From: Burkholderiales bacterium | Lineage (GTDB): Bacteria; Pseudomonadota; Gammaproteobacteria; Burkholderiales; JABEVD01 | Reading direction: 5' to 3' | DNA length: 37,352 nt | Assembly (NCBI GenBank): GCA_019753155.1 | Contig: JAIELG010000053.1 | Span: 1-37,352, forward strand | Shown: piece by piece, positions 19,689 through 27,533 of the stretch | Layout of the letters: each line of letters opens with the position of its first letter | How positions within the stretch are numbered: the stretch's first letter is position 1 | The notes under the pieces: model-generated | Told to the model about the DNA's origin: nothing | Seen by the model: only the letters and a program-made list of their open reading frames with translations | Databases searched by the model: none | Position numbers and translations under genes: made by a program

Positions 19689-20140
19689 GGATTATTTTCC
19701 AGCAAGGATTGTGCGCGCTGTGCGTCGTCAGGGGATAAATGCGTCTCCTCGATTTGGCTGCGGCGTTTTCTGATGGTGAGAAAGAGTACAATGAGTCCGA
19801 TGGCGAGGAACAGGAATGGCCCGTACCATAACAGCAGCGTCGTCGTTTTGACAGGCGGCTTGTAGAGCACGAAATCCCCGTAACGATTGACGAGATACGC
19901 GACGATTTCCTTGTCGGACATGCCCTTTTTCATCATTTCCCGGATTTCCTGCTTGAGGTCCAGCGCAAGTTCCGCCTGGGATGCGGCAAGCGTCTCGTTC
20001 TGACAGACGAGGCAGCGCAGATCTTCGGAGAGGTCGATCATGCGCTTCTCGATGGCGGGGTTCTCCGCAACCGGAACAGCTTCCTTCGCGTAGCCGGAAT
20101 TGACGAAAACGAGCAGGACGAAACATAGCAGCAGCTTCAT
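19685..20140 (-). CDS. ccmH: Cytochrome c maturation thiol reductase CcmH (CycL/Ccl2)
   Basis: CcmH reduces or guides apocytochrome thiols before haem ligation. The 151-residue protein has a cleavable signal peptide (MKLLLCFVLLVFVNSGYA), the hallmark LRCLVCQNETLAAS with Cys43 and Cys46, the conserved GMSDKEIVAYLVNRYGDFVLY block, and a C-terminal membrane helix near 105-122. This is the short two-Cys form, with the TPR part encoded separately as ccmI. It overlaps both neighbours by 4 bases. Confidence 0.96.
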   Translation of the reverse strand: MKLLLCFVLLVFVNSGYAKEAVPVAENPAIEKRMIDLSEDLRCLVCQNETLAASQAELALDLKQEIREMMKKGMSDKEIVAYLVNRYGDFVLYKPPVKTTTLLLWYGPFLFLAIGLIVLFLTIRKRRSQIEETHLSPDDAQRAQSLLENNP

Positions 20141-20664
20141 TGCGAGAGTTCCCTTGCCCGTGGAATGATTCTTTCATCGAGACTTTTGACCGTGATCGGG
20201 CCGATGATTTTGTCGCGGATGATCCCGGCTTTGTCGATCAGGTAAGTCTCAGGAACCCCGTAAACGCCGAAGTTGATCCCGACGCGCCCGTCCAGGTCGG
20301 AAACGCTGAGTTCATAGGGGTTGCCCATCTGGTTCAGCCATTTCCTGGCGTCCTCAGGCTTGTCCTTGTAATCGAGTCCGATGATAGGGATGATCTGTTT
20401 TCCGGAAAACTCCACCAGAAGCGGGTGTTCTTCGCGGCAGGATTCGCACCATGAGGCATAAACGTTGAGGAGCCAGACTTTTCCCAGCATGTCCCGGTTG
20501 GAGAAGTGTCGGCCGGGATCGTGGACATCGGTGAGATCGAATTGAGGCGCGGGTTTGCCGATCAGGGGGGAGGGGACTTCCCTAGGGTTCAGCCTGAGCC
20601 CTACCCAGAGGAAAACGACCAGGATCAGGAAGAGCGCCAGGGGGATGACGAATTTCGCTTTCAT
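20137..20664 (-). CDS. ccmG: Thiol:disulphide interchange protein CcmG (DsbE)
   Basis: CcmG is a membrane-anchored, periplasm-facing thioredoxin that keeps CcmH and apocytochromes reduced. The 175-residue protein has an N-terminal anchor (about 5-22), the active site WCESC with Cys73 and Cys76, the acidic REEHP following it, and GVYGVPETYLIDKAG with the cis-Pro. Glu-Ser between the cysteines differs from the Pro-Thr of E. coli CcmG. It overlaps ccmF and ccmH by 4 bases each. Confidence 0.96.
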   Translation of the reverse strand: MKAKFVIPLALFLILVVFLWVGLRLNPREVPSPLIGKPAPQFDLTDVHDPGRHFSNRDMLGKVWLLNVYASWCESCREEHPLLVEFSGKQIIPIIGLDYKDKPEDARKWLNQMGNPYELSVSDLDGRVGINFGVYGVPETYLIDKAGIIRDKIIGPITVKSLDERIIPRARELSQ

Positions 20665-22631
20665 GTTGCCTCCATCGCGGGCTTGAGATCGTGGGCGGCG
20701 GCTTTACTCTTGATGCGATAACGCCTGTCGGCAACCGCGAAGAGACCGCCGATGGCCATGATCAGGCACCCTCCCCAGATCCAGTCCACGTAGGGCTTGT
20801 AGTAAATCCTGACGCTCCATGCGTTGTTGTCGATCTGTTCCCCCAGCGAGACATACAGATCGCGCGTGAGGCCGGGGTCGATGGAGGCGATCGTCATTAC
20901 CATTCCGGATGCGTTGTACCTGCGTTTCTCGGGATGCAGCATGAGCATCTGGCGCCCGTTTTCCATGACCGTGATGAACCCGCGTTCGGCCTGATAATTG
21001 GGCCCCTGCACGTCGCTGGTCCCGTCGAAGCGGAAGGTGTAGGAAGCGATTTTGAGCGTATCCCCGACATTCATCCTGACATCGCGCTCGGTTTCATAGC
21101 CCTTGACCATGGTGACCCCGATCACGAATACCGCAATTCCGAGATGACCGAACAGCATGCCGTAATAGCTCATGGATTGTTTCGCCATCGCGGCGAACAT
21201 GTCGCCGGATGACTTGATCCTGTTCCAGAAGGAATGCAGGGTCGTGAAAATGATCCAGGCCGCAAGCAGAAAGCCCAGGCTGATGAGGGGCGTCCAGCTG
21301 CCCAGGGCAAGCGGCAGGATGGCGGCGGAGAGGATGCTCGCGGCGAAGGCCCATTTGAGCCTGTATGCCATGTCGGGCAGGCTTGCCTTTTTCCAGCTCG
21401 CGATCGGTCCCAGGCCGATCAGAAACAGGGCGGGTACCATCAACGGCACGAAGATGGCATTGAAATAGGGGGGGCCGACCGAAATCTTGCCCATGCCAAG
21501 CGCATCCACGAGCAGCGGGTAGATCGTGCCGAGCAGGACGGAAGTGGCTGCAACGGCGAGCAGCACGTTGTTCGAGAGCAGCAGGGATTCGCGGGATACG
21601 ATATCGAATTTTCCGCCGAGTCCAACCTTGGGCGCGCGCCATGCGTAGAGCAGGAGGGAGCTGCCGATCACGGTCAGGAGAAAGATGAGGATGAATGTTC
21701 CGCGCCTCGGATCGGTTGCAAAGGCGTGGACGGAAGTGAGCACGCCGGAACGCACGAGGAATGTGCCGAGGAGGCTCAGCGAAAATGCGCCGATTGCGAG
21801 CAGCACTGTCCAGCTTTTGAAGCTGCCGCGTTTTTCCGTGACCGCGAGCGAATGAATGAGGGCCGTGCCGACGAGCCATGGCATGAAGGAAGCATTCTCG
21901 ACAGGATCCCAGAACCACCACCCCCCCCAGCCCAGTTCGTAATAAGCCCAGCCGCTGCCGAGCGCGATTCCGAAAGTCAGGAAAATCCAGGCAGTGGTGG
22001 TCCAGGGGCGCGACCAGCGCGCCCAGGTCGCGTCCAGTTTTCCGGAGAGCAGTGCGGATATGGCAAATGCGAAGGCGATCGAGAATCCGACATAACCCAT
22101 GTAGAGCATGGGGGGGTGGATTACGAGTCCCGGATCCTGCAGCAGCGGGTTGAGATCGGCCCCGTCCGCGGGTGTCGGAAACAGCCTGGCGAAAGGGTCG
22201 GAAGTGAGCAGCATGAACAGCAGGAATCCGACGCTGATGAGACCCATGACGCCCAGCACGCGGGCAACCATCTCATCCGGGAGGTGACGGCTGAAAACGG
22301 TCACCGCAACCGACCATATTCCAAGGATGGTGACCCACAGGAGCAGCGAGCCTTCATGCCCCCCCCATTCCGCCGCAATGCGGTAATGCAGCGGCAGGTG
22401 GGAATTGGAATGCTCCGCGACATACTGGACGGAAAAGTCGTTGTTGATCAGGGAGTAGACGAGGCAGCCAAATGCGATGGCAACGAAAACGAACTGCCCC
22501 TGAGCGACGGGTCTGGCGATTCCCGTCAGGGTGGGGATGCCCTGCTGTGCCCCGAATATCGGGACGATGCCCTGAATCAGCGCCAGAAGGAGCGCCAGTA
22601 TCAGGCAAAAATGACCAATTTCAGGAACCAT
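20661..22631 (-). CDS. ccmF: Haem lyase subunit CcmF
   Basis: CcmF joins haem from holo-CcmE to apocytochromes c. The 656-residue inner-membrane protein has about fifteen hydrophobic segments. The WWD haem-handling domain reads ELGWGGWWFWDPVENASFMP. Conserved His are seen in YRIAAEWGGHEGSLLLWV (His ligand region) and DPGLVIHPPMLYMGYVG. The length is that of the E. coli protein. An 11-bp gap separates it from ccmE, and it overlaps ccmG by 4 bases. Confidence 0.98.
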   Translation of the reverse strand: MVPEIGHFCLILALLLALIQGIVPIFGAQQGIPTLTGIARPVAQGQFVFVAIAFGCLVYSLINNDFSVQYVAEHSNSHLPLHYRIAAEWGGHEGSLLLWVTILGIWSVAVTVFSRHLPDEMVARVLGVMGLISVGFLLFMLLTSDPFARLFPTPADGADLNPLLQDPGLVIHPPMLYMGYVGFSIAFAFAISALLSGKLDATWARWSRPWTTTAWIFLTFGIALGSGWAYYELGWGGWWFWDPVENASFMPWLVGTALIHSLAVTEKRGSFKSWTVLLAIGAFSLSLLGTFLVRSGVLTSVHAFATDPRRGTFILIFLLTVIGSSLLLYAWRAPKVGLGGKFDIVSRESLLLSNNVLLAVAATSVLLGTIYPLLVDALGMGKISVGPPYFNAIFVPLMVPALFLIGLGPIASWKKASLPDMAYRLKWAFAASILSAAILPLALGSWTPLISLGFLLAAWIIFTTLHSFWNRIKSSGDMFAAMAKQSMSYYGMLFGHLGIAVFVIGVTMVKGYETERDVRMNVGDTLKIASYTFRFDGTSDVQGPNYQAERGFITVMENGRQMLMLHPEKRRYNASGMVMTIASIDPGLTRDLYVSLGEQIDNNAWSVRIYYKPYVDWIWGGCLIMAIGGLFAVADRRYRIKSKAAAHDLKPAMEAT

Positions 22632-22642
22632 GGATACTCCGG

Positions 22643-23083
22643 CTATAAGGGTGTCTTGGAGGCTTTTGCGGCCTTGAGTTCGTTTGCGACTTCGGGCGGC
22701 ATGTAGTTTTCGTCATGTTTGGCCAGCACTTCGTCCGCGACGAAGCGTCCGTTCGAATCGAGCCTGCCCTGGGCGACGACCCCTTTGCCTTCCTTGAAGA
22801 GGTCGGGAAGAATGCCTTTGTAGGTTACATTCATGTCGTGTTTGGTGTCCGTCACCACGAAATGCACGGTGAGTCCGTCATTTTCGCGGCGGAGCGAGCC
22901 TTTTTCGACGAGTCCGCCGATCCTGAAGGCGCGGTTCACCGGCGCTTCTTTCGCGATGACCTGGCTCGGCGTGAAGAAAAATACGAGGTTGCTCCTGAAA
23001 GCGTTCATGACGAGAGCCACGATGATGCCGATCCCGGCAACGCCGATCAGGATAAAAACCAGTTTTTTGTGACGCGGTTTCAT
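22643..23083 (-). CDS. ccmE: Haem chaperone CcmE
   Basis: CcmE binds haem covalently in the periplasm and passes it to CcmF. The 146-residue protein has an N-terminal anchor (about 8-27), a beta-barrel OB domain with [11 protein letters not shown], and the haem site with His123 and Tyr127 in [13 protein letters not shown] chose ATG 23083 ([10 protein letters not shown]), 6 bases after GAGG. A longer frame runs into ccmD and adds about 42 residues with no conservation. Confidence 0.95.
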   Translation of the reverse strand: MKPRHKKLVFILIGVAGIGIIVALVMNAFRSNLVFFFTPSQVIAKEAPVNRAFRIGGLVEKGSLRRENDGLTVHFVVTDTKHDMNVTYKGILPDLFKEGKGVVAQGRLDSNGRFVADEVLAKHDENYMPPEVANELKAAKASKTPL

Positions 23084-23091
23084 TGCCATCC

Positions 23092-23265
23092 TCAGGGTGT
23101 ATTCAATCTTTGAATCTGACCCAGCCGCTTCAGCAAAGTTCGCCGCCTGACCGACAAAAGCAGGAGTTCGAGCGCGAGCAGGGCGAAAGAGAGTCCGAAA
23201 GACCCCCATACGTAGAAGCCGTAGCCGCCCATGTGCAGAAATTGAGAAACGTTTTCCCAGTTCAT
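23092..23265 (-). CDS. ccmD: Haem exporter accessory protein CcmD
   Basis: CcmD is a tiny membrane protein needed to release holo-CcmE from CcmABC. The 57-residue protein starts [20 protein letters not shown], has one helix through [18 protein letters not shown], and ends in a basic cytoplasmic tail (RRRTLLKRL). The Gly-Gly-Tyr-x-x-Tyr-Val-Trp start is the family pattern. The ATG overlaps the ccmC stop by 4 bases, which fixes the start. Confidence 0.93.
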   Translation of the reverse strand: MNWENVSQFLHMGGYGFYVWGSFGLSFALLALELLLLSVRRRTLLKRLGQIQRLNTP

Positions 23266-24005
23266 TTCATGTCCTTCAGCAATTGCGCAACCCAGGTCGA
23301 GTGGCGCTCGCGCTCGAGTATGACGAGCCTTACCCGGTAGAGTGTGACTGCGATGGCATACATCCAGCAGGCGAGTGCCATGATCAGCATGCCGGCAAGC
23401 ATGGTGTGCGCCATGGAAGGGGCTCGGGTCAGATTGATCGATGCGCCCTGATGCAGGGTATTCCACCATTTGACGGAAAAATAGATGATGGGTACATTGA
23501 CGACGCCGACGAGCGCGATCAGCGCGCCTGCCCTGTCCGAGCGCTTCGGATCGTCGATGGCGGCCTGGAGCGAAATGAAGCCGATATAAAGAAAGAACAG
23601 GATCAGTTGGGAGGTCAGTCTTGCATCCCATACCCACCATGCGCCCCACATCGGCTTCCCCCAGAAGGCACCGGTGAAGAGCGCGATCGAGCAGAACAGA
23701 GCGCCGGTCGGAGCGAGGGCCTGAGCCATCATCGAGGAGAGCCGGGTGTTGAAGGCAAGCCCGATTCCCGCGTAAATCGCCATGATCACGTAGATGAACA
23801 TCGACATCCAGGCCGCCGGCACATGGATGAAAATGATCCTGTAGGCTTCCCCCTGTTGCGCATCGGTGGGCGCCACGAAAAACCCGATGTAGAGTCCGAC
23901 GATGAAGAGGATTCCGGACAGGGCGGCAAAGCCTGGGATCATTTTTCCGGCAAGGCCGTAAAAAGATGCCGGGGATGCATATTTGTACCAGTTGATCGTG
24001 CTCAA
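23262..24005 (-). CDS. ccmC: Haem exporter subunit CcmC
   Basis: CcmC brings haem to CcmE and forms the complex with haem and CcmE. The 247-residue protein has six membrane helices, the first conserved His in [16 protein letters not shown] and the WWD domain [20 protein letters not shown], with a second His in [18 protein letters not shown]. The length is normal. It lies 9 bp after ccmB in the ccm operon. Confidence 0.97.
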   Translation of the reverse strand: MSTINWYKYASPASFYGLAGKMIPGFAALSGILFIVGLYIGFFVAPTDAQQGEAYRIIFIHVPAAWMSMFIYVIMAIYAGIGLAFNTRLSSMMAQALAPTGALFCSIALFTGAFWGKPMWGAWWVWDARLTSQLILFFLYIGFISLQAAIDDPKRSDRAGALIALVGVVNVPIIYFSVKWWNTLHQGASINLTRAPSMAHTMLAGMLIMALACWMYAIAVTLYRVRLVILERERHSTWVAQLLKDMK

Positions 24006-24014
24006 TTCATACCC

Positions 24015-24680
24015 TTATTCCAGAGAGATGCGCAATGCCGCAGCCGCTGCTTTCGGCGTAGCCAGAAGCGCCAATACCAGGAGCGCGCCCAGCAGGGAAA
24101 GATGGCCTCCCGCACCCAGCCCCGAGGCGTTGGCATCGACCGCCCCCGCGCCGAAAATCAGCACGGGAATATAGAGCGGCAAAACCAGCAATGATACCAG
24201 AACACCGCCGCCTCTCAAGCCCAGCGTCAGAGAGGCGCCGATTGCGCCCACGAGACTGAGGACGGGCGTGCCCAGGAGGAGGGACAGGGCCAATACCCAT
24301 AACGCGTCCCCCGACAACCCGAATTGCAGGCCGAGAAGCGGCGCCATCAGCACCAGGGGCAGTTCCGATGCGATCCAGTGCACGGCTGTTTTTGCCAGGA
24401 CGATGAGGGCAAGCGATTCCGGGCAGAGCAGCATCTGCTCCAGCGTCCCGTCGCCATGGTCGGCTGCGAAAAGCCGCCCGAGGGACAGCATCGAGGCGAG
24501 CAGCGCCGCGACCCACAGCACGCCCGGCCCCATCGCCTTGAGGAGTTGCGGTTCCGGTCCCACCCCCAGCGGGAACAGGCTCACCATGATGACGAAGAAA
24601 AACAGCGTCGTCAAAACATCGGATTTTCGCCGCATTGCAAGCAGCAGATCCCGCTTCAGTACCCACATCACGATGGTCAT
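24015..24680 (-). CDS. ccmB: Haem exporter permease CcmB
   Basis: CcmB is the membrane part of the CcmAB ABC transporter that powers release of holo-CcmE. The 221-residue protein has six hydrophobic segments and the family blocks LKRDLLLAMRRKSDVLTTL (8-26), LFAADHGDGTLEQMLLCPES, and LPLYIPVLIFGAGAV. It overlaps ccmA by 4 bases. Confidence 0.96.
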   Translation of the reverse strand: MTIVMWVLKRDLLLAMRRKSDVLTTLFFFVIMVSLFPLGVGPEPQLLKAMGPGVLWVAALLASMLSLGRLFAADHGDGTLEQMLLCPESLALIVLAKTAVHWIASELPLVLMAPLLGLQFGLSGDALWVLALSLLLGTPVLSLVGAIGASLTLGLRGGGVLVSLLVLPLYIPVLIFGAGAVDANASGLGAGGHLSLLGALLVLALLATPKAAAAALRISLE

Positions 24681-25291
24681 GAGGAGAACCTGATTTCATG
24701 AGTGGTTTTTGCTGCGATATCCAGTTCCTGATGCGTGGTCAGGATCAGCATGCCGCCGTTTTCGAGGTGGAATTCGAAGAGCGAGCGCATCAGGCCGATG
24801 GCGTCGGTGTCGAGCGCGGCGAGCGGCTCGTCCAGGATCCACAGCGGGGTGCTCGCCACGAGGAGCCTCGCCAGCATCACGCGCCGCCGCTGTCCTTGCG
24901 AGAGCACTTTCACCGGAAGATGCTCGCGCCCCGCCAGCCCGATTCTTGCGAGCGCATCGAGCGCGGCGCTCTCGCCGACATCGGATCCGGCAAGGCCGCA
25001 ATTGATGCGCAGATTCTCCACCCCGGAGAGCTCCTCCTTGATGCCGTTCAGATGTCCAAGATAGGTGAGCGAGTGCTTGTACTCATCCGAACGCCTGATG
25101 TTCAGTCCATTCCATTTGATTTCCCCCGATTCGGGAAGGACGAGTCCGCAGAGCATCCTGAGCAGGCTGCTTTTGCCGCTGCCGTTTCGACCCCTGACAT
25201 GGAGGAGTTCGCCGGGCGCGAGGCTGAAACCGACATCCGCGAAGAGCCTTCTGTCGCCGCGCATGCATTCCAAGCTGACAGCCTCAAGCAT
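24677..25291 (-). CDS. ccmA: Haem exporter ATPase CcmA
   Basis: CcmA is the ATPase of the CcmAB complex. The 204-residue protein has Walker A GRNGSGKS (34-41), the ABC signature LSQGQ (130-134), Walker B WILDEP (151-156) and a switch His in TTHQELD. The length is typical of CcmA. It is the first gene of the ccmABCDEFGHI operon. The predicted promoter lies about 27 bp upstream. Confidence 0.97.
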   Translation of the reverse strand: MLEAVSLECMRGDRRLFADVGFSLAPGELLHVRGRNGSGKSSLLRMLCGLVLPESGEIKWNGLNIRRSDEYKHSLTYLGHLNGIKEELSGVENLRINCGLAGSDVGESAALDALARIGLAGREHLPVKVLSQGQRRRVMLARLLVASTPLWILDEPLAALDTDAIGLMRSLFEFHLENGGMLILTTHQELDIAAKTTHEIRFSS

Positions 25292-25309
25292 CGAAATTAT
25301 TCCGCCAAA

Positions 25310-25330
25310 AATCCGATATTATAACGGATT
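25310..25330 (-). promoter_or_regulatory. Candidate ccm promoter -10 inside an inverted repeat
   Basis: On the minus strand a perfect TATAAT (25318-25323) lies about 27 bp before ccmA. No good -35 box is seen. It sits between AATCCG (25310-25315) and CGGATT (25325-25330), a 6-bp inverted repeat that could be an operator over the promoter. Confidence 0.45.
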
Positions 25331-25449
25331 CGCGGGAGAAGTCGGAGCGTGGATTTCTCATGCCCCATGCCGCGAGTATTTTCCGCGTGCGCTGGACTCA
25401 GTCGCATGGCAACCGTTGCTGTTAACGGGGCAAAGGCGGCGCTTTTGCC

Positions 25450-25477
25450 GGATCCGTCATTTCGAGCTTGTCGAGAA
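25450..25477. repeat. Dispersed intergenic repeat motif
   Basis: GTCATTTCGAGCTTGTCGAG followed by AATCTCGTCC matches a very common bacterial intergenic repeat type (GTCATTTCGAG...GAGAATC). It has a small internal TCGAG/CGAGA pairing. It is related in shape, though not identical, to the motifs at 26-50 and 37089-37352. Confidence 0.5.
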
Positions 25478-25619
25478 TCTCGTCCTGGCCAATGCCTGAT
25501 CGTCCAGTCCGCGAATACTGATAGGCATGATTTCACCTTATGAATTCAATGAATGCGCCGATGATGGTATTTTGGATTCGAAAATACAAGCGAAAGAGCC
25601 TGATTCGAAACCTCGATGC

Positions 25620-25639
25620 ATGTTGCATATTTGCAACAT
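25620..25639. promoter_or_regulatory. Palindromic operator candidate upstream of the cytochrome-porin
   Basis: ATGTTGCA-TATT-TGCAACAT is a perfect 8-bp inverted repeat with a 4-base centre. It ends 15 bases before the -35 box at 25655, a position suited to an activator. A half-site GTTGCA recurs near 25692, after the -10 box. The regulator is unknown; it does not match FNR or CRP boxes. Confidence 0.5.
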
Positions 25640-25654
25640 AAGATATGTTTAAGA

Positions 25655-25684
25655 TTGACCGTTTTTTTGGGGCCATGGTATAAA
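25655..25684 (+). promoter_or_regulatory. Sigma70 promoter of the cytochrome-porin gene
   Basis: TTGACC (25655-25660) and TATAAA (25679-25684) are separated by 18 bases. The start codon is about 83 bases after the -10 box, so the mRNA would have a leader of roughly 75 bases. Confidence 0.65.
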
Positions 25685-25767
25685 GCAAACGTTGCACAGT
25701 TCTGCCTGCAAGGAGGGGGGCGTGTAATGGGTATTCACCATTTATAAACATACTTAGGAGTGAAATC

Positions 25768-27165
25768 ATGCAATTCAAGAAAACTTTACTGGCGACTGCG
25801 CTGATGTCCGCAGCAGCCTGGGCGCCTTCCGCGCACGCGATCCCCGCCTTCGCACGCCAGGTCGGCATGGCTTGCAGCGCCTGCCATTACCAGCATTTTC
25901 CCGCACTGAACGGCTTCGGGCGTTCCTTCAAGCAGAACGGCTACACCATGGTCGGTGCCCAGGAGAAAATCGAAGCTGAAGGCCTTTCCATTCCCGCAGT
26001 GCTGAATGCGGCGCTGGTCGGCTACGCGCAATACCAGAAAACCAACGGCCCGGTCGGGGCCATAGGCGGTCAAACCTCTTCCACCAAGAATACCAACAAC
26101 GGTCAGGTACAGATCCCGCAACAGGTCAGCCTGTTCCTGGGCGGACGCGTGGGCGAGCATACCGGTTTCGAGGCTGAAGTCAGCCTGGCCAACGGCGGTA
26201 CGGTTCCGAATGCCGGCGCGACTGCGACGAACAGCGGCCTGATCAGGCTGAAAGTGCCTTTCGTGTATGACGTGGGCGGCGTGAATGTGGGCGCCATTCC
26301 CTTCAGCACCAACGGCCTCGGACCTGCAGACAGCTTCGAAGTGCTGAACACCGGTTCTGTCGCCGTGCATGCGTTCAACCAGACTCTTGTTGCCGGCGGA
26401 ACCACAGGCGGCATGCAGGTGATTTCAGCGCAGCAATATCTGGGAACGGCCACTGCCGCGAGCGGCGTGGCATTCGTCGCCAGCAACGACCAGTTCTTCG
26501 CCAACTTCGCGAAGTGGGGCGCAAACACCGGCGCGGGCGGTTCGGGCGGACCGACCTCCAACTATCTGCGCGCCGCATGGACTCCGGGTGACCTGATCCC
26601 GGGTTTTGATGCCGCTGTTGGCGTCCAGTTCTGGAAGGGAACCACCACGACATCCGCTATCGTTGCTAATGGTGTCGTTGCCGCTACCCCTGCCGCTAAT
26701 GTCGACACCAAGGCAACAGCGATCGATGCGCAGTTGCTGGGCGATGTGAGCGGAATGCCGCTGACCTTCGTGTTTTCCTATGCAGTGGCCCCGGCTTCCC
26801 CCGCAGCAGGCACGGTGGGCAATGTCAACCTGTACAACGCAGGCACCCAGAGAAAGAAATCGTTCAACATTGCTGCCGAACTCGGCGTGATTCCGAACAA
26901 GGCGACCCTGCAACTCGGCATCCGTCGCGCATCCAGCGGTGCGCCGGTGCAGGGTGGCACGATCGCAGCGCCTGTTGCCATTGCAAACTCGAATGCAACC
27001 GACAATGCGATCATGTTCGGCGCGACGTACAATATCGCTTTGAACGTCAGGGCTGAATTGACCTTCACCAAAGGCAGCGGCGATGTATATAATTCGGTAG
27101 CAGCAGGACAGGCTGCCTATATGGGCGACCGCATGACCACAGTGGATCTGGCCTTCGGGTTCTAA
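25768..27165 (+). CDS. Cyc2-like outer-membrane monohaem cytochrome-porin fusion
   Basis: The 465-residue protein has a signal peptide (cut after AHA, residue 24). Next comes IPAFARQVGMACSACHYQHF with one haem motif, Cys36-Ser-Ala-Cys39-His40, then PALNGFGRSFKQNGYTM. The remaining 400 residues are rich in Gly, Ala, Val and Asn with alternating beta strands (for example QQVSLFLGGRVGEHTGFEAEV), ending VDLAFGF with a terminal Phe, as in outer-membrane barrels. This layout, a short cytochrome plug before a porin, is that of Cyc2, the Fe(II) oxidase of neutrophilic and acidophilic iron oxidisers. I infer Cyc2 or a close relative; other fused cytochrome-porins with unknown donors exist. TAGGAG precedes the ATG. 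It lies beside the ccm operon, which would mature it, and has its own promoter. Confidence 0.82.
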   Translation: MQFKKTLLATALMSAAAWAPSAHAIPAFARQVGMACSACHYQHFPALNGFGRSFKQNGYTMVGAQEKIEAEGLSIPAVLNAALVGYAQYQKTNGPVGAIGGQTSSTKNTNNGQVQIPQQVSLFLGGRVGEHTGFEAEVSLANGGTVPNAGATATNSGLIRLKVPFVYDVGGVNVGAIPFSTNGLGPADSFEVLNTGSVAVHAFNQTLVAGGTTGGMQVISAQQYLGTATAASGVAFVASNDQFFANFAKWGANTGAGGSGGPTSNYLRAAWTPGDLIPGFDAAVGVQFWKGTTTTSAIVANGVVAATPAANVDTKATAIDAQLLGDVSGMPLTFVFSYAVAPASPAAGTVGNVNLYNAGTQRKKSFNIAAELGVIPNKATLQLGIRRASSGAPVQGGTIAAPVAIANSNATDNAIMFGATYNIALNVRAELTFTKGSGDVYNSVAAGQAAYMGDRMTTVDLAFGF

Positions 27166-27236
27166 AAGATCCTTCGCCTCGCCCCCGCTCGGGGCGAGCT
27201 GCTCGGGACAACAAGCCGGATAACCGGCAAACCTCG

Positions 27237-27272
27237 AACCCGTCACCTTGAAAAAGGCGGCGGGTTTTTTTT
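27237..27272 (+). terminator. Terminator after the cytochrome-porin gene
   Basis: AACCCG (27237-27242) pairs with CGGGTT (27261-27266), and the inner bases TCACC/GGCGG pair with one mismatch. A run of eight Ts (27265-27272) follows. It lies about 70 bp after the stop. A further hairpin without U tract, CTCGCCCC-N5-GGGGCGAG, lies at 27178-27198. Confidence 0.8.
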
Positions 27273-27412
27273 ATGGCAAAACCATCTGCGAGGCGGCGTT
27301 TTTCGCCCATACTCGAAGCGAACGGAAGGCGTGCTTGCGAGCAATGAGCAAGCTTGCATTCGATACGCTTATATCTGTAAAAAACCTGAAGGAAGATGGC
27401 TTCGCCGGACGG

Positions 27413-27441
27413 TTGACCGAGTGCGGCTCATGGAATATGAT
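27413..27441 (+). promoter_or_regulatory. Promoter upstream of the NmrA-type gene
   Basis: TTGACC (27413-27418) and TATGAT (27436-27441) are separated by 17 bases. The chosen start codon lies about 92 bases downstream. The stretch 27273-27533 otherwise holds no gene that I can support. Confidence 0.55.
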
Positions 27442-27533
27442 GATCGTAATGTGATGCAATGATGCGGGTAGCGGAGACGCTCCGTATTTTTTCGGCATAT
27501 GAGATGATGTTCGACATATTATGGGGGCGGATG

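Larger units (their letters stand above)
25292..25767. other. 476-bp divergent intergenic region between ccmA and the cytochrome-porin
   Basis: No gene can be supported. It holds the ccm -10 region (25310-25330), a dispersed repeat motif (25450-25477), a 20-bp palindrome (25620-25639) and a good promoter for the cytochrome-porin (25655-25684). The part near 25540-25650 is clearly A+T-rich. Confidence 0.6.

Noticed and set aside
21234..22706. A 490-codon open frame on the plus strand opposite ccmF and the ccmE end
   Set aside because: It is fully antisense to ccmF, whose product is certain, and its translation is rich in Arg, Glu, Gly and Gln with no family motif, as expected for the complement of a GC-rich membrane protein gene.
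22643..23209. Longer CcmE starting at 23209
   Set aside because: The added part reads through ccmD in another frame and is not conserved; ATG 23083 has a ribosome binding site and the family N terminus.
27248..27454. A 68-codon open frame after the cytochrome-porin
   Set aside because: It begins inside the terminator hairpin and ends in the promoter of the next gene; no motif is seen.
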